A stretch of DNA of 64,000 bases from Frigoribacterium sp. MEB024 (GCF_000878135.1 NZ_JXQZ01000001.1:62001-126000), one strand, 5' to 3'; shown: positions 41,164-50,231, numbered from the stretch's first letter. Numbers and translations: made by a program. The notes: generated by a model from the sequence alone, not told the origin.

Positions 41164-41193
41164 ACGGGCCGCCTCCCTCGGGAGGCGGCCCGT
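41164..41193 (+). terminator. 14-bp hairpin ending the EPS operon
   Basis: Arms 41164-41177 and 41180-41193 are perfectly complementary and very G+C-rich, 22 bases beyond the UDP-sugar dehydrogenase stop. Confidence 0.75.
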
Positions 41194-41206
41194 CCTGCGT
41201 CCGCTG

Positions 41207-41245
41207 CCGCGCCTCCTGGTGTCGGGTGCCTCCGAGGAGGCGCGG
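41207..41245. repeat. inverted pair of the AGGAGGCGCGG motif
   Basis: CCGCGCCTCCT at 41207-41217 and AGGAGGCGCGG at 41235-41245 face each other across 17 bases between the EPS and glnA1 terminators. It adds a third hairpin in this gap. Confidence 0.6.
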
Positions 41246-41281
41246 GTCGCCTCCCCGAGGACCTCGCACCGGCGACGCGAG

Positions 41282-41311
41282 AGGCCCGCACCCCCTGGGG
41301 GATGCGGGCCT
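41282..41311 (-). terminator. glnA1 terminator hairpin
   Basis: AGGCCCGCA (41282-41290) pairs with TGCGGGCCT (41303-41311); an inner CCCC/GGGG pairing extends the stem. It lies 17 bases past the glnA1 stop on the minus strand. Confidence 0.7.
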
Positions 41312-41328
41312 TCGGTGGTGCGATCGGA

Positions 41329-42753
41329 TCAGACGCCGAAGTACAGCTCGAACTCGAAGGGGTGAGGACGCTGCGCCATGGGCAGGATCTCCTTCTCGCG
41401 CTTGTACGCGATCCAGGTCTCGATGAGGTCCTCGGTGAAGACGTTGCCCTTGGTCAGGAACTCGTGGTCGGCCTCGAGCGCGTCGAGCGCACCCTCGAGC
41501 GACGCGGGCACCTGCGGGATGTTCTTCGCTTCTTCCGGGGGCAGCTCGTACAGGTCCTTGTCGACCGGCTCGTGCGGCTCGATCCTGTTCTGGATTCCGT
41601 CGAGGCCGGCCATCAGCTGCGCGGCGAACGCCAGGTACGGGTTCGAGGCGGCGTCCGGGACGCGGAACTCGATGCGCTTCGCCTTCGGGTTCGTGCCGGT
41701 GATGGGGATGCGGATGGCCGCCGAGCGGTTGCCCGCCGAGTACACGAGGTTGACGGGAGCCTCGAAGCCCGGGATCAGACGGTGGTACGAGTTGATCGAC
41801 GGGTTCGTGAAGGCGAGCACGGCGGGGGCGTGCTTGAGCAGGCCGCCGATGTACCAGCGCGCGAGGTCGGACAGGCCGCCGTAGCCGTTCTCGTCGTAGA
41901 ACAGCGGCTTGCCGTCGTTCCAGAGCGACTGGTGGGTGTGCATGCCCGAGCCGTTGTCGCCGAAGAGCGGCTTCGGCATGAAGGTCGCGACCTTGCCCCA
42001 CTGCTCGGCCGTGTTCTTGACGATGTACTTGAACTTCAGGATGTCGTCCGCGGCGTGGACCATCGTGTCGAACTTGTAGTTGATCTCCTGCTGGCCGCCG
42101 GTGCCCACCTCGTGGTGTGCACGCTCGAGCTCGAGACCCGAGTCGATCAGCTTGAGGCTGATGTCGTCGCGCAGGTCGGCCGTCTTGTCGACCGGGCTGA
42201 CCGGGAAGTATCCGCCCTTGTAGGCCGTCTTGTTGGCGAGGTTGCCGCCCTCCTCGACGCGGCCGGTGTTCCAGGCGCCCTCTTCGGAGTCGACGCTGTA
42301 GAAGCTGGCGTTCTGCTTCACCTCGTAGCGGACGTCGTCGAAGATGTAGAACTCGGCCTCGGGGGCGAAGAACGCGGTGTCGGCGATGCCGGTCGACGCG
42401 AGGTACTTCTCGGCCTTCTTGGCGACCTGACGCGGGTCACGGCTGTAGAGCTCGCCGTTCCGCGGGTTGAAGATGTCGAACACGAGGACGAGCGTGCGCT
42501 CGGCGCGGAACGGGTCGACGTACCCGGTCGTGACGTCGGGGATGAGCTGCATGTCCGACTCGTGGATGGAGGCGAAGCCCCGGATGGAGGACCCGTCGAA
42601 GAGCTGTCCGACGGAGAAGAACTCCTCGTCGACCGTGGAGGCGGGGATGTTGAAGTGCTGCTGGACACCGGGAAGATCGGTGAAGCGGATGTCAAGGAAC
42701 TTGACGTCGGTGTCCTTGATGAACTTCAGCACCTCGGAAGAATCAGTGAACAT
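41329..42753 (-). CDS. glnA: glutamine synthetase type I, main (GlnA1)
   Basis: A 474-residue enzyme, the principal glutamine synthetase. Motifs: [22 protein letters not shown] (about 51), PEAEFYIFD (about 129), [17 protein letters not shown] (about 255), NRSAAIRIP (about 343). Tyr402 in [13 protein letters not shown] is the adenylylation site, so GlnE can control it. GGAGAG precedes the ATG at a good distance. A well-matched GlnR box lies 74-111 bases upstream, with TAGCCT as the -10 between, so transcription should rise under nitrogen limitation. It is divergent from an RDD-family gene. Confidence 0.96.
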   Translation of the reverse strand: MFTDSSEVLKFIKDTDVKFLDIRFTDLPGVQQHFNIPASTVDEEFFSVGQLFDGSSIRGFASIHESDMQLIPDVTTGYVDPFRAERTLVLVFDIFNPRNGELYSRDPRQVAKKAEKYLASTGIADTAFFAPEAEFYIFDDVRYEVKQNASFYSVDSEEGAWNTGRVEEGGNLANKTAYKGGYFPVSPVDKTADLRDDISLKLIDSGLELERAHHEVGTGGQQEINYKFDTMVHAADDILKFKYIVKNTAEQWGKVATFMPKPLFGDNGSGMHTHQSLWNDGKPLFYDENGYGGLSDLARWYIGGLLKHAPAVLAFTNPSINSYHRLIPGFEAPVNLVYSAGNRSAAIRIPITGTNPKAKRIEFRVPDAASNPYLAFAAQLMAGLDGIQNRIEPHEPVDKDLYELPPEEAKNIPQVPASLEGALDALEADHEFLTKGNVFTEDLIETWIAYKREKEILPMAQRPHPFEFELYFGV

Positions 42754-42826
42754 CTAGATGTCTCTCCAATGGGCTTGGAACGGATCGGATGCGGGACGCA
42801 GCCTCCGACGAGGCTACGGAGGGGCC

Positions 42827-42864
42827 GTTTCGCTGCGGTGTCCCTCATGTTTCCGGCATGTTAC
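42827..42864 (-). promoter_or_regulatory. GlnR-type nitrogen-control box upstream of glnA1
   Basis: Read on the minus strand: GTAAC-N6-GAAAC-N6-GACAC-N6-GAAAC, with all three spacers exactly six bases. This matches the actinobacterial GlnR consensus (gTnAC-N6-GAAAC, repeated) with one deviation in the third element. The -10 TAGCCT (42816-42811) lies downstream at a normal distance. The box also sits upstream of the divergent RDD gene promoter (TAGGCT at 42880). Confidence 0.8.
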
Positions 42865-42891
42865 GGCTCGGTCCCTCGGTAGGCTCGGGAC

Positions 42892-43335
42892 ATGCCCGAT
42901 CGCACCGCGCCTCCTTCTCGCCCCGCCTCCGTGGGCGGCCCCGACGACGGAGCACAGCGCTGGCCGGGCGAGCGGCTGGGGCTGCCCGAAAAGGGCCCGC
43001 GCTCCGTGGCCCGGCTCGGGCGGCGCGTCGCCGGGCTCGCCGTCGACTGGGCGATCGCCTACGCCGTGGCCGCACTCTTCTTCGGTGGCGAGGGCCTCGC
43101 CATCACCGGGGTGTTCCTGCTCATGCAGATGCTCTTCCTCGTGCTGTTCGGAGGCTCGCTCGGGCACCTCGCCCTGGGCATGCGTCTCGTGCCGATGGCC
43201 GGCGGCCGCATCGGTGTGGGGCGTCCCGTCCTGCGGTCGGTGTTGCTCGTGCTCGTCATCCCGGCCGTCGTCTGGGACCTCGACCAGCGAGGTCTGCACG
43301 ACCGCGTCGCCGGGACGCTCCTCGTCCGCGTCTGA
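42892..43335 (+). CDS. RDD-family membrane protein
   Basis: A 147-residue membrane protein. The N-terminal 45 residues are polar; RLGRRVAGLAVDWAIAYAVA (about 42-61) carries the Arg and Asp of the RDD motif, the second helix follows (about 70-88), and WDLDQRGLHDRVAGTLLV near the end has the second Asp-containing signature. It is next to glnA1 as in many actinobacteria (Rv2219A in M. tuberculosis). The gene is leaderless: TAGGCT (42880-42885), 6 bases, ATG. RDD proteins have been linked to ion or amine transport in some bacteria; its role here is unknown. Confidence 0.88.
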   Translation: MPDRTAPPSRPASVGGPDDGAQRWPGERLGLPEKGPRSVARLGRRVAGLAVDWAIAYAVAALFFGGEGLAITGVFLLMQMLFLVLFGGSLGHLALGMRLVPMAGGRIGVGRPVLRSVLLVLVIPAVVWDLDQRGLHDRVAGTLLVRV

Positions 43336-43342
43336 GACGCCC

Positions 43343-43375
43343 GACGGCCCCCCTCCTGGTCGGAGGGGGGCCGTC
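43343..43375. terminator. 14-bp hairpin between RDD and DUF4191 genes
   Basis: Arms 43343-43356 and 43362-43375 are fully complementary around the loop TGGTC, between two convergent genes. Confidence 0.78.
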
Positions 43376-43407
43376 GTCACGTCACGTCGAGGTGAATGTC
43401 GCCGGGG

Positions 43408-44130
43408 TCAGCGCGGACGACCCGACCGCACCTTGAAGGGGTCGACACCCTTGGGGATGGGCAGGCCGTTCTGACCGAGGGACTGGAGGCGGTTGCTGAC
43501 GGCCAGCACCTCGTTGCGGTTGATGGACGACTTGAGCTTGTTCATGCGCCCGGCGAGCTTGTGGAGGGGCACGGAGTCCGCATCGGGGCCGACGTTCAGC
43601 ACGTGGACCGGCACGTTCGGCAGGATGCGCGTGACCTTGCGACGTTCTTCGTCGACGAGTCGGCGGGTCTGGCCGGCGCCGCCTTCGGCGACGAGCACCA
43701 CACCCGGCCGGCCGACCGCGCGGTACACCGCGGCCTGACTGCGCCCCTGGACGGCCACGGGCATCTCGGCAGCGCGCCACGCACGACGCAGGCCGCTCTT
43801 CATGACCGCACCGACGGCACCCGGCTGCCCCTCGATCTGCGAGTAGGCCGCGCGCTCGGCCTTCCGACCCAGCACGATCAACAGCAGCAGGAATCCGAGC
43901 ATGACGCCGACGACGATGTAGAGCACCAGCGCGAGCACGTTGCCACCCGTGAGCAGCAGCGCCGCGACCACACCGAGCAGCACGGGCACGAAGAACGCCA
44001 GCAGCATCATCGGCAGCGCCGTCTTGTCGACGCGGCGGGTCATCTGGAAGACCTGCCACATCTGCTTGAGACGGCCGGGTTCCTTCGGCGGTTTCGGGGA
44101 CGTGTTCTCGGGGGGCGTACGACGAGCCAT
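43408..44130 (-). CDS. DUF4191 family membrane protein
   Basis: A 240-residue actinobacterial protein of unknown function. Two closely spaced helices (about 40-62 and 65-87, LPMMLLAFFVPVLLGVVAAL then LALVLYIVVGVMLGFLLLL) are flanked by a basic N-terminus and a soluble C-terminal domain containing RPGVVLVAEGGAGQTRRLVDEE, a conserved family segment. It is leaderless: TATCCT (44143-44138), 7 bases, ATG. In many actinobacteria this gene lies next to the lipoate genes lipA and lipB; neither is present in this window. Confidence 0.88.
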   Translation of the reverse strand: MARRTPPENTSPKPPKEPGRLKQMWQVFQMTRRVDKTALPMMLLAFFVPVLLGVVAALLLTGGNVLALVLYIVVGVMLGFLLLLIVLGRKAERAAYSQIEGQPGAVGAVMKSGLRRAWRAAEMPVAVQGRSQAAVYRAVGRPGVVLVAEGGAGQTRRLVDEERRKVTRILPNVPVHVLNVGPDADSVPLHKLAGRMNKLKSSINRNEVLAVSNRLQSLGQNGLPIPKGVDPFKVRSGRPR

Positions 44131-44252
44131 GTGGACCAGGATACGGGGTAAGCGGTCCCGACGAATCCTCCCCAGGGACTCGCATCCGTCGACGGTCGAC
44201 AGTGTTCCCCCGCGGGACGACGCCGTCCGGCACGGGACGACACCATCGGCTC

Positions 44253-45614
44253 ATGACGAACGAGTCGATCGGCCCCTACCGCGTGCTCTCCCGACGCCTC
44301 GACGGTGCGGTGGAGCGCATCCTCGCCGAGGCACCCGGTGGGTCACGCGTCGTGCTCAGGAGGCGCGGGTCGGGCTCGGCGGGACGCTCTCCCGTCGCCG
44401 AGGCGGTCGCCTTCGCACGCGCCGACCATCCGCACGTCGCGACCCTCGTCGACGTGCTGACGAGTCCGTCGGGCGAGCTCGTGCTGGTCTTCCCGGACGT
44501 CGGCGGTGACCCGCTCGCGTCGTGGCTCGCCGCCCGGGGGCGTCCCGAGCCGGGGGAGGTGATCACCCTCGTCGTGCCCGTGCTGGGCGCGGTCCAGCAC
44601 CTGGCCCGTCGGGGGACGGCCATCGGTGCTCTCGACGTCGACGACATCGAGATCGATGCTCGCGGGGCACCCGTGCTTGTCACCGTGCCGCAAGCGGCCC
44701 TCGGTCCGGACGCCGAGCGCGCGTCGTTGCCCGCGGCGGCGCAGTTCGCCCGGGCTCTCGTCGAGCGGGCGGCGCGACCGGCGTCCCGTGATGCGGCGCC
44801 GACCCTGGACGCGTCGAGCTTCGAATCACTGGTCGAGTCGGTCTTCGACCTCGGCGAGGCCGTCCCCCTCTCGAGCATCGACGCCGTGGTCGACGGCGTC
44901 GACGGCGGCCTCGTGCGAGACCCCCTCGTGTCGGCCCCCGAGGACGAGCAGACCATGCGGGGCTGGCTCACCTTCCTGCCCGAATCCGAGGCACTCGACC
45001 GGGCGATCGCCGGTGTGCGGGACCTGCGGCCACGGCAGGTCGTCACAGCCCTCGGGACCGTTCGACGGCGCTACCGACTGCTCGCGGTCGTCGCGGTCGT
45101 CGTCGCCGGTGCGGCGATCGTCGTCGGGCCGGCTTCCTCGGCACGCCATGACGGCTCCGACGACGACGTGGGTGCTGTCTCGGCCGGGCGCGATGCCTCG
45201 ACGCCGGGGAGTCCTGCGAGCGACTTCCCGGGGGCCACCACGGCCGCACCGTCCCGGTCGGGCGGTACAGGGTCCTTCGACGAAGCCGGGGCACTCGTGG
45301 TCGGTGACGATCCCGTCGCAGCTGCCGAGGTGCTCCTGGCGGCTCGTCGGGAATGCCTGCGCGACGTGACACGCAGCTGTCTCGAGGTGGTCGACCAGCC
45401 GGGTTCACCGATCGCGCTCCGGGACGATGCCGTGCTCGACGATCCCTCGCTCGCCGGTGCGGCGACGGACGATCTCGAGTTGACGGGAGGGGCGTCACGA
45501 ACCGGGGGGACGGTCCTGCTCGGGGCGACGGGCCCCGACGGCGAACCGGCCTCGGTCCTCGTGATGAGGACCGAGGCCGGTTGGCGGCTTCGCGACGTGA
45601 TCGTCGATCGGTGA
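44253..45614 (+). CDS. membrane-anchored pseudokinase-like protein
   Basis: A 453-residue protein with no clear homologue I can name. Residues 5-150 follow the order of a Ser/Thr protein kinase: IGPYRVLSRRLDG (glycine loop position, Gly missing), VVLRRR (Lys position replaced by Arg), HPHVATLVDV, the hinge LVLVFPDVGGDPLASWL, and a catalytic-loop-like LARRGTAIGALDVDDIEI with no HRD, then no DFG. All catalytic residues are absent, so it is a pseudokinase if the fold is right. One helix (275-292) leads to an outer domain of about 160 residues with two Cys (RRECLRDVTRSC). A weak CACCAT lies six bases before the ATG. Confidence 0.65.
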   Translation: MTNESIGPYRVLSRRLDGAVERILAEAPGGSRVVLRRRGSGSAGRSPVAEAVAFARADHPHVATLVDVLTSPSGELVLVFPDVGGDPLASWLAARGRPEPGEVITLVVPVLGAVQHLARRGTAIGALDVDDIEIDARGAPVLVTVPQAALGPDAERASLPAAAQFARALVERAARPASRDAAPTLDASSFESLVESVFDLGEAVPLSSIDAVVDGVDGGLVRDPLVSAPEDEQTMRGWLTFLPESEALDRAIAGVRDLRPRQVVTALGTVRRRYRLLAVVAVVVAGAAIVVGPASSARHDGSDDDVGAVSAGRDASTPGSPASDFPGATTAAPSRSGGTGSFDEAGALVVGDDPVAAAEVLLAARRECLRDVTRSCLEVVDQPGSPIALRDDAVLDDPSLAGAATDDLELTGGASRTGGTVLLGATGPDGEPASVLVMRTEAGWRLRDVIVDR

Positions 45615-45637
45615 GGGCGGGCCTCACCCGACGAGCG

Positions 45638-47113
45638 TCAGATGCCGAGCTTGGACGTGAAGTCCCCGCCCTCGAGACGCTCCTTGACGGCGACCAGGAA
45701 GCGGGCGGCGTCGGCACCGTCGACGATGCGGTGGTCGTACGACAGGGCCAGGTAGACCATGGACCGGATCGCGATGGACTCCGACCCGTCGGCCTTGATG
45801 ACCACCGGGCGCTTGACGACGATGCCGGTGCCGAGGATGGCCACCTGCGGCAGGAAGACCACCGGGGTGTCGAACAGGGCTCCGCGCGAACCCGTGTTCG
45901 TGACGGTGAACGTGCCACCGGCCAGCTCGTCGGGCTTCAGCTTGTTGTCACGAGTGCGCTGCGCGAGGTCGGCGATCTGACCGGCGATGCCCGCGAGGTC
46001 GAGGTCGGACGCGTTCTTGATGACCGGCGTCAACAGGCCGCGCTCGGTGTCGACCGCCATGGCGACGTGCTCGTGGTCGGGGTAGACGATCGAGTCACCG
46101 TCGACGGTGGCGTTCAGCTTGGGGTGAGCCTTGAGTGCCTCGGCGGCCGCGAGCGTGAAGAAGGGCAGGAAGGACAGCTTGTTGCCGGTCTTCTCGAGGA
46201 AGGCACCCTTGTTCGCGTCGCGGAACGCGGCCACCTTGGTGACGTCGACCTCGACGACGCTGGTGAGCTGGGCCATGGCCTGCATCGACTGGACCGCGCG
46301 CTCGGCGACGACCTTGCGGAGGCGTGACATCGGGACGGTCGTGCCACGCAACGGCGAGACCTCGATCGGAGCGGGACCGGCGGAGGCCGGTTCCGACGTG
46401 GCCGAGGACGCGGCGGCCTCGGCTGCGGCGAGGACGTCCTCCTTGCGGATGCGACCTCCGACGCCACTGCCCGTCAGGGTCGAGATGTCGACGCCCTTCT
46501 CGTTCGCCAGCTTGCGGACGAGCGGGGTGACGTAGCCGACGGGCGCACCGCTGCTCGGGGCCGGGGTGGCAGGTGCCGAGGTCTCGGACGAGCCCGTCGC
46601 AGGCGAAGGGGTCGGTGCCGACGGGGCGGGCTGCTCACTGCTGGGCTGCGTGGCCTCGGGCTGCGCTGCGGCGGGCTCCTGGCCCGCAGCGTCCTGCTGT
46701 GCCGCAGGCGCCGGGTCCACCGCGGGGGCGGGCTCGGGCGCGCTGGCCGCGGAGTCCTCGCCGGGGGCAGGGGCGGCCGACGAGGCGACCTCGGGCTCCT
46801 CGGCCTCGGCTTCGGTGGGCGCCTGCTCGGGCTCCGCGGCGGCCTCGGGCTCGTCCGCGGGGGCCTCGGATGCGCTGCCGTCTCCGATGCGGACGAGGGC
46901 GGTGCCCACCTCGACGGTCTCGTCCTCGGCGACGAGGATCTCTTCGATCACACCGGCGACGGGCGAAGGGATCTCGGTGTCGACCTTGTCGGTCGAGACC
47001 TCGAGCAGCGGCTCGTCGACCTCGACGCGGTCACCGACGTTCTTCAACCAGCGGGTGACCGTACCCTCGGTGACACTCTCTCCGAGTGCCGGGAGGTTGA
47101 CGGATTCGCTCAT
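45638..47113 (-). CDS. sucB: 2-oxoglutarate dehydrogenase E2, dihydrolipoyl succinyltransferase
   Basis: A 491-residue acyltransferase core of a 2-oxoacid dehydrogenase complex. One lipoyl domain is at 1-78 (Lys43 in STDKVDTEI is lipoylated), followed by a very long Ala/Pro/Glu-rich linker (about 80-190), a peripheral subunit-binding domain (about 195-232, YVTPLVRKLANEKGVD...GSGVGGRIRKEDV), and the catalytic domain with SYDHRIVDGADAARF (His about 460). In actinobacteria this type of E2 can serve both pyruvate and 2-oxoglutarate complexes. AAAGGAG precedes the ATG. It lies downstream of lpdA, its E3 partner. Confidence 0.93.
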   Translation of the reverse strand: MSESVNLPALGESVTEGTVTRWLKNVGDRVEVDEPLLEVSTDKVDTEIPSPVAGVIEEILVAEDETVEVGTALVRIGDGSASEAPADEPEAAAEPEQAPTEAEAEEPEVASSAAPAPGEDSAASAPEPAPAVDPAPAAQQDAAGQEPAAAQPEATQPSSEQPAPSAPTPSPATGSSETSAPATPAPSSGAPVGYVTPLVRKLANEKGVDISTLTGSGVGGRIRKEDVLAAAEAAASSATSEPASAGPAPIEVSPLRGTTVPMSRLRKVVAERAVQSMQAMAQLTSVVEVDVTKVAAFRDANKGAFLEKTGNKLSFLPFFTLAAAEALKAHPKLNATVDGDSIVYPDHEHVAMAVDTERGLLTPVIKNASDLDLAGIAGQIADLAQRTRDNKLKPDELAGGTFTVTNTGSRGALFDTPVVFLPQVAILGTGIVVKRPVVIKADGSESIAIRSMVYLALSYDHRIVDGADAARFLVAVKERLEGGDFTSKLGI

Positions 47114-47204
47114 CTGTGGGGCTCCTTTGACGACATGTGTGTGTCTGTGATTGCTGTGGTTGTGATGCGGGCCCCTGCTTCGCAGGAGCGATGGTGCTCG
47201 GGAT

Positions 47205-48578
47205 CTACATCGCGTGGAGCGGCTTGCCCGCGAGGGCCAGCATGGCTTCGCCGAGTGCTTCGTTCTGGGTGGGGTGGGCGTGGATCAGGGGGGCGACGTC
47301 TTCCGGGTAGGCCTCCCAGTTGACGGCGAGCTGTGCCTCACCGATCAGCTCTCCGACGCGGGCACCGATCATGTGGACACCCACGACGGGGCCGTCGACC
47401 ACGCGGACGACCTTGACCGAACCGCTGGTGCCGATGATGTGGCTCTTGCCGTTGCCCGCGAGGTTGTAGTCGTAGCTGGTGACCTTGTCGGCGCCGTACT
47501 GGTCGGCGGCCTTGACCTCGGTCAGGCCGACCGAGGCGACCTCGGGGTCGGAGTAGGTGACCTTGGGGATGTTCACGTCGGAGATCACCTGCGGCTTGAG
47601 GCCCGCGATCTCTTCGGCGACGAAGATGCCGTGCTGGAAGCTGCGGTGGGCGAGCTGGAGGCCGGGCACGATGTCGCCCAGGGCGTAGACGCCGGGGACG
47701 TTCGTCGCGAGGCGCTCGTTCGTCAGGACGAAACCGCGGTCCATCGTGATGCCGACCTCTTCGTAGCCGAGACCGGCGGTCGAGGGGCCACGGCCGACGG
47801 CGACGAGCATGAGGTCCGCCTCGAAGGTCTTGCCGTCCTCGAGTGTGACGACGACGCCGTCGTCGTTCTGCTCGACACCCTGGAACCGAACACCGAGCGA
47901 GAAGGCGATGCCGCGCTTGCGGAAGGCGCGCTCGAACTGCTTCGAGATGGACTCCTCCTCGTTGGGCACGAGGTGGGGCAGGGCCTCGACGATGGTCACG
48001 TCGACGCCGAAGCTCTTCCAGACGCTGGCGAACTCGACGCCGATGACACCGCCGCCGAGGATGACGACCTTGTTCGGCACGTGGTCGAGCGCCAGGGCGT
48101 GCTCGCTGGTGATCACCTTGCCGCCGATCTCGAGGCCGGGGAGGCTGCGCGAGTACGACCCCGTGGCGAGCACGACGTTCTTCGCCTTGAGCGTGGTCTC
48201 GCCGACCTGGACGGTCGACGGGGAGGTGAGCTTGCCCTCGCCTTCGACGGTCGTGATGCCGCGAGCCTTGACGAGTCCCTGGAGACCCTTGTACTTGCTG
48301 GCGACGATCCCCTCGCGATACGAGGTCACCGCGGCGATGTCGATGCCGTGGAAGTCGGTGTTGACGCCGTACTTGGCGGATTCACGCGAGACGTCGGCCA
48401 CCTCGGCCGAGTGCAGCAGTGCTTTGGTGGGGATGCAACCACGGTGGAGGCAGGTGCCCCCGACCTTGTCCTTCTCGACGAGTGCGACGCTCAGGCCCAA
48501 CTCGCTCGCTCGCAGCGCTGCGGCGTATCCGCCGCTCCCGCCACCGAGCACCACCAGGTCAAAATTCTGTTCCGACAC
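47205..48578 (-). CDS. lpdA: dihydrolipoyl dehydrogenase (E3)
   Basis: A 457-residue FAD enzyme that reoxidises dihydrolipoamide with NAD. The FAD fold is DLVVLGGGSGGYAAALRA (about 7-24), the redox disulfide is in GGTCLHRGCIPTKALLHSAE (about 40-59), NAD-binding is VVILGGGVIGVEFASVW (about 172), and the catalytic HAHPTQNEALGEA is intact near the C-terminus, unlike the disulfide oxidoreductase at 3687. The start is GTG with GGGAG upstream. The gene sits between pepA (174 bases) and sucB (91 bases) on one strand, so the complex components are likely co-expressed. A small hairpin lies in the gap to sucB. Confidence 0.95.
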   Translation of the reverse strand: MSEQNFDLVVLGGGSGGYAAALRASELGLSVALVEKDKVGGTCLHRGCIPTKALLHSAEVADVSRESAKYGVNTDFHGIDIAAVTSYREGIVASKYKGLQGLVKARGITTVEGEGKLTSPSTVQVGETTLKAKNVVLATGSYSRSLPGLEIGGKVITSEHALALDHVPNKVVILGGGVIGVEFASVWKSFGVDVTIVEALPHLVPNEEESISKQFERAFRKRGIAFSLGVRFQGVEQNDDGVVVTLEDGKTFEADLMLVAVGRGPSTAGLGYEEVGITMDRGFVLTNERLATNVPGVYALGDIVPGLQLAHRSFQHGIFVAEEIAGLKPQVISDVNIPKVTYSDPEVASVGLTEVKAADQYGADKVTSYDYNLAGNGKSHIIGTSGSVKVVRVVDGPVVGVHMIGARVGELIGEAQLAVNWEAYPEDVAPLIHAHPTQNEALGEAMLALAGKPLHAM

Positions 48579-48752
48579 CCAGCAACTCCCTCGTGCGTCC
48601 GCGGAACCCCGACGCCGAGGCGGGGCCGTCGCGGTGGCGACGACGCCCGTCCCCGAACCGACCGCACCGTTCGGCGGCGTCGTCGTGACGCACGTCGGCG
48701 GATGCCCTCGGGGGACCGATCTCAGCGGGTTTCTCCCGCCCCCACGACCCTA

Positions 48753-50231
48753 CTACGCAGCGGAAAACTTGTCGGCCAGCTCGATCAGGGTGCGGACGGT
48801 CACACCCGTCGAGCCCTTGGCCGTGTAGCCGTAACCGCCGCCCTTGTTGTTCGACGGCCCCGCGATGTCGAGGTGCGCCCAGGGGATCGGCGTCGACGTT
48901 CCCTCGCGCGACCCGACGAACTCGTTGAGGAAGACGCCGGCCAGCAGCATGCCGGCCGCCGTGTTGCCCGGGGTCGCGTTCACGAGGTCGGCCACGTCGG
49001 AGTTCAGGCGCGCCCGCAGTTCGGCGGCGAGCGGCATGCGCCAGAACGTCTCGCCCGCCGCGTCGGCGAGCGACACGATCTCGGACGCGAGGTCGTCGTT
49101 GCCCATGACGCCGACGTAGCGCATGCCGAGGGCGACGACCTGGGCGCCCGTGAGGGTGGCCACGTCGACGATGGCGTCGGGCTGCTCGTCGCTCGCCGCG
49201 ACCAGGCCGTCCGCCATGACCAGACGGCCCTCGGCGTCGGTGTTCGTCACCTCGACGGTGGTGCCGCCCTTGATGGTGAGGACGTCGTCGGGTCGGATCG
49301 CCGTGCCGCTCGGCATGTTCTCGGCGATGCAGAGCCAGGCGGTCAGTCGAACGGGCAGCCGCAGCTTCGCTACGGCGACCGTCACGGCGAGGACCGTCGC
49401 GGCACCCGTCATGTCGTCCTTCATGCCGAGCATGCTCGCGGCGGGCTTCAGCGACAGTCCGCCCGTGTCGTACGTGATGCCCTTGCCGACCAGGGCCAGG
49501 TGCTTCGCTGCCCCGGCGGGGGAGTACTCGACCTTGACCAGCCGGGGTCCACGACTCGACCCCTGGCCGACGCCGAGGATGCCCCCGTACCCGCCGTCGC
49601 GGAGACCGTCCTCGTCGAGGACGGTGACCGAGAGGGCGTCGTCCGCGGCATGCGCCACGGCGAAGTCGGCGAGTGCCTGGGGGTACATCTGCTGCGGGGG
49701 AGTCGTGGCCAGGTCGCGGACGGTGTGCACGGCCTCGGCCACCACGGCCGCGCGCTCGAGGGCGGAGTCCTGGACGTCGGCCGACGTCGCCAGGGCGATG
49801 TCACGGGCGTGTCGACGGGTGTCGGACGCCGAGGAGTGGCGGAAGGCGTCGAACTCGTACGACGCGATCGCGGCGCCTTCGAGCGCGGCCAGGGCGCCGG
49901 CGGCGTCGCCCACGGGCAGGGCCAGGACGACCCGGTCGACCGCGGTGAGTTGACGGACGGCCGACCCCGCGGCGTAGCGGAGGCTCTCGGCCGTGACGGA
50001 GTCACCCAGGCCGACCAGGGCCACGATCGAGGCGGTGACGCCGGCCGCGGGGACCTTGACGAGTTCGTCCCGGGCGCCGGTCACACCCAGGGCGGCGAAC
50101 GACTCGGCGAGCCCCGGGACCTCGAGGGTCGGTTCGGGGCCGTCGGCCCCCTTCAAGACGCCGACGACGAGGACGTCGGCCTCGGCGGCGATCGGATCGG
50201 ACGGCAGGACGGAGAGCGTGGCGACGGTCAT
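48753..50231 (-). CDS. pepA: leucyl aminopeptidase (M17 family)
   Basis: A 492-residue cytosolic metallopeptidase that removes N-terminal amino acids from peptides. The C-terminal catalytic domain has LVGKGITYDTGGLSLKP (about 262-278, with metal-binding Lys and Asp), MKDDMTGAATV (about 285) and the signature NTDAEGRLVMAD (about 345). The N-terminal domain is weakly conserved, as usual. The ATG at 50231 is leaderless: TACGAT (50243-50238), six bases, ATG. It heads the minus-strand pepA-lpdA-sucB cluster and is divergent from the PAC2 gene, also leaderless. Confidence 0.94.
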   Translation of the reverse strand: MTVATLSVLPSDPIAAEADVLVVGVLKGADGPEPTLEVPGLAESFAALGVTGARDELVKVPAAGVTASIVALVGLGDSVTAESLRYAAGSAVRQLTAVDRVVLALPVGDAAGALAALEGAAIASYEFDAFRHSSASDTRRHARDIALATSADVQDSALERAAVVAEAVHTVRDLATTPPQQMYPQALADFAVAHAADDALSVTVLDEDGLRDGGYGGILGVGQGSSRGPRLVKVEYSPAGAAKHLALVGKGITYDTGGLSLKPAASMLGMKDDMTGAATVLAVTVAVAKLRLPVRLTAWLCIAENMPSGTAIRPDDVLTIKGGTTVEVTNTDAEGRLVMADGLVAASDEQPDAIVDVATLTGAQVVALGMRYVGVMGNDDLASEIVSLADAAGETFWRMPLAAELRARLNSDVADLVNATPGNTAAGMLLAGVFLNEFVGSREGTSTPIPWAHLDIAGPSNNKGGGYGYTAKGSTGVTVRTLIELADKFSAA

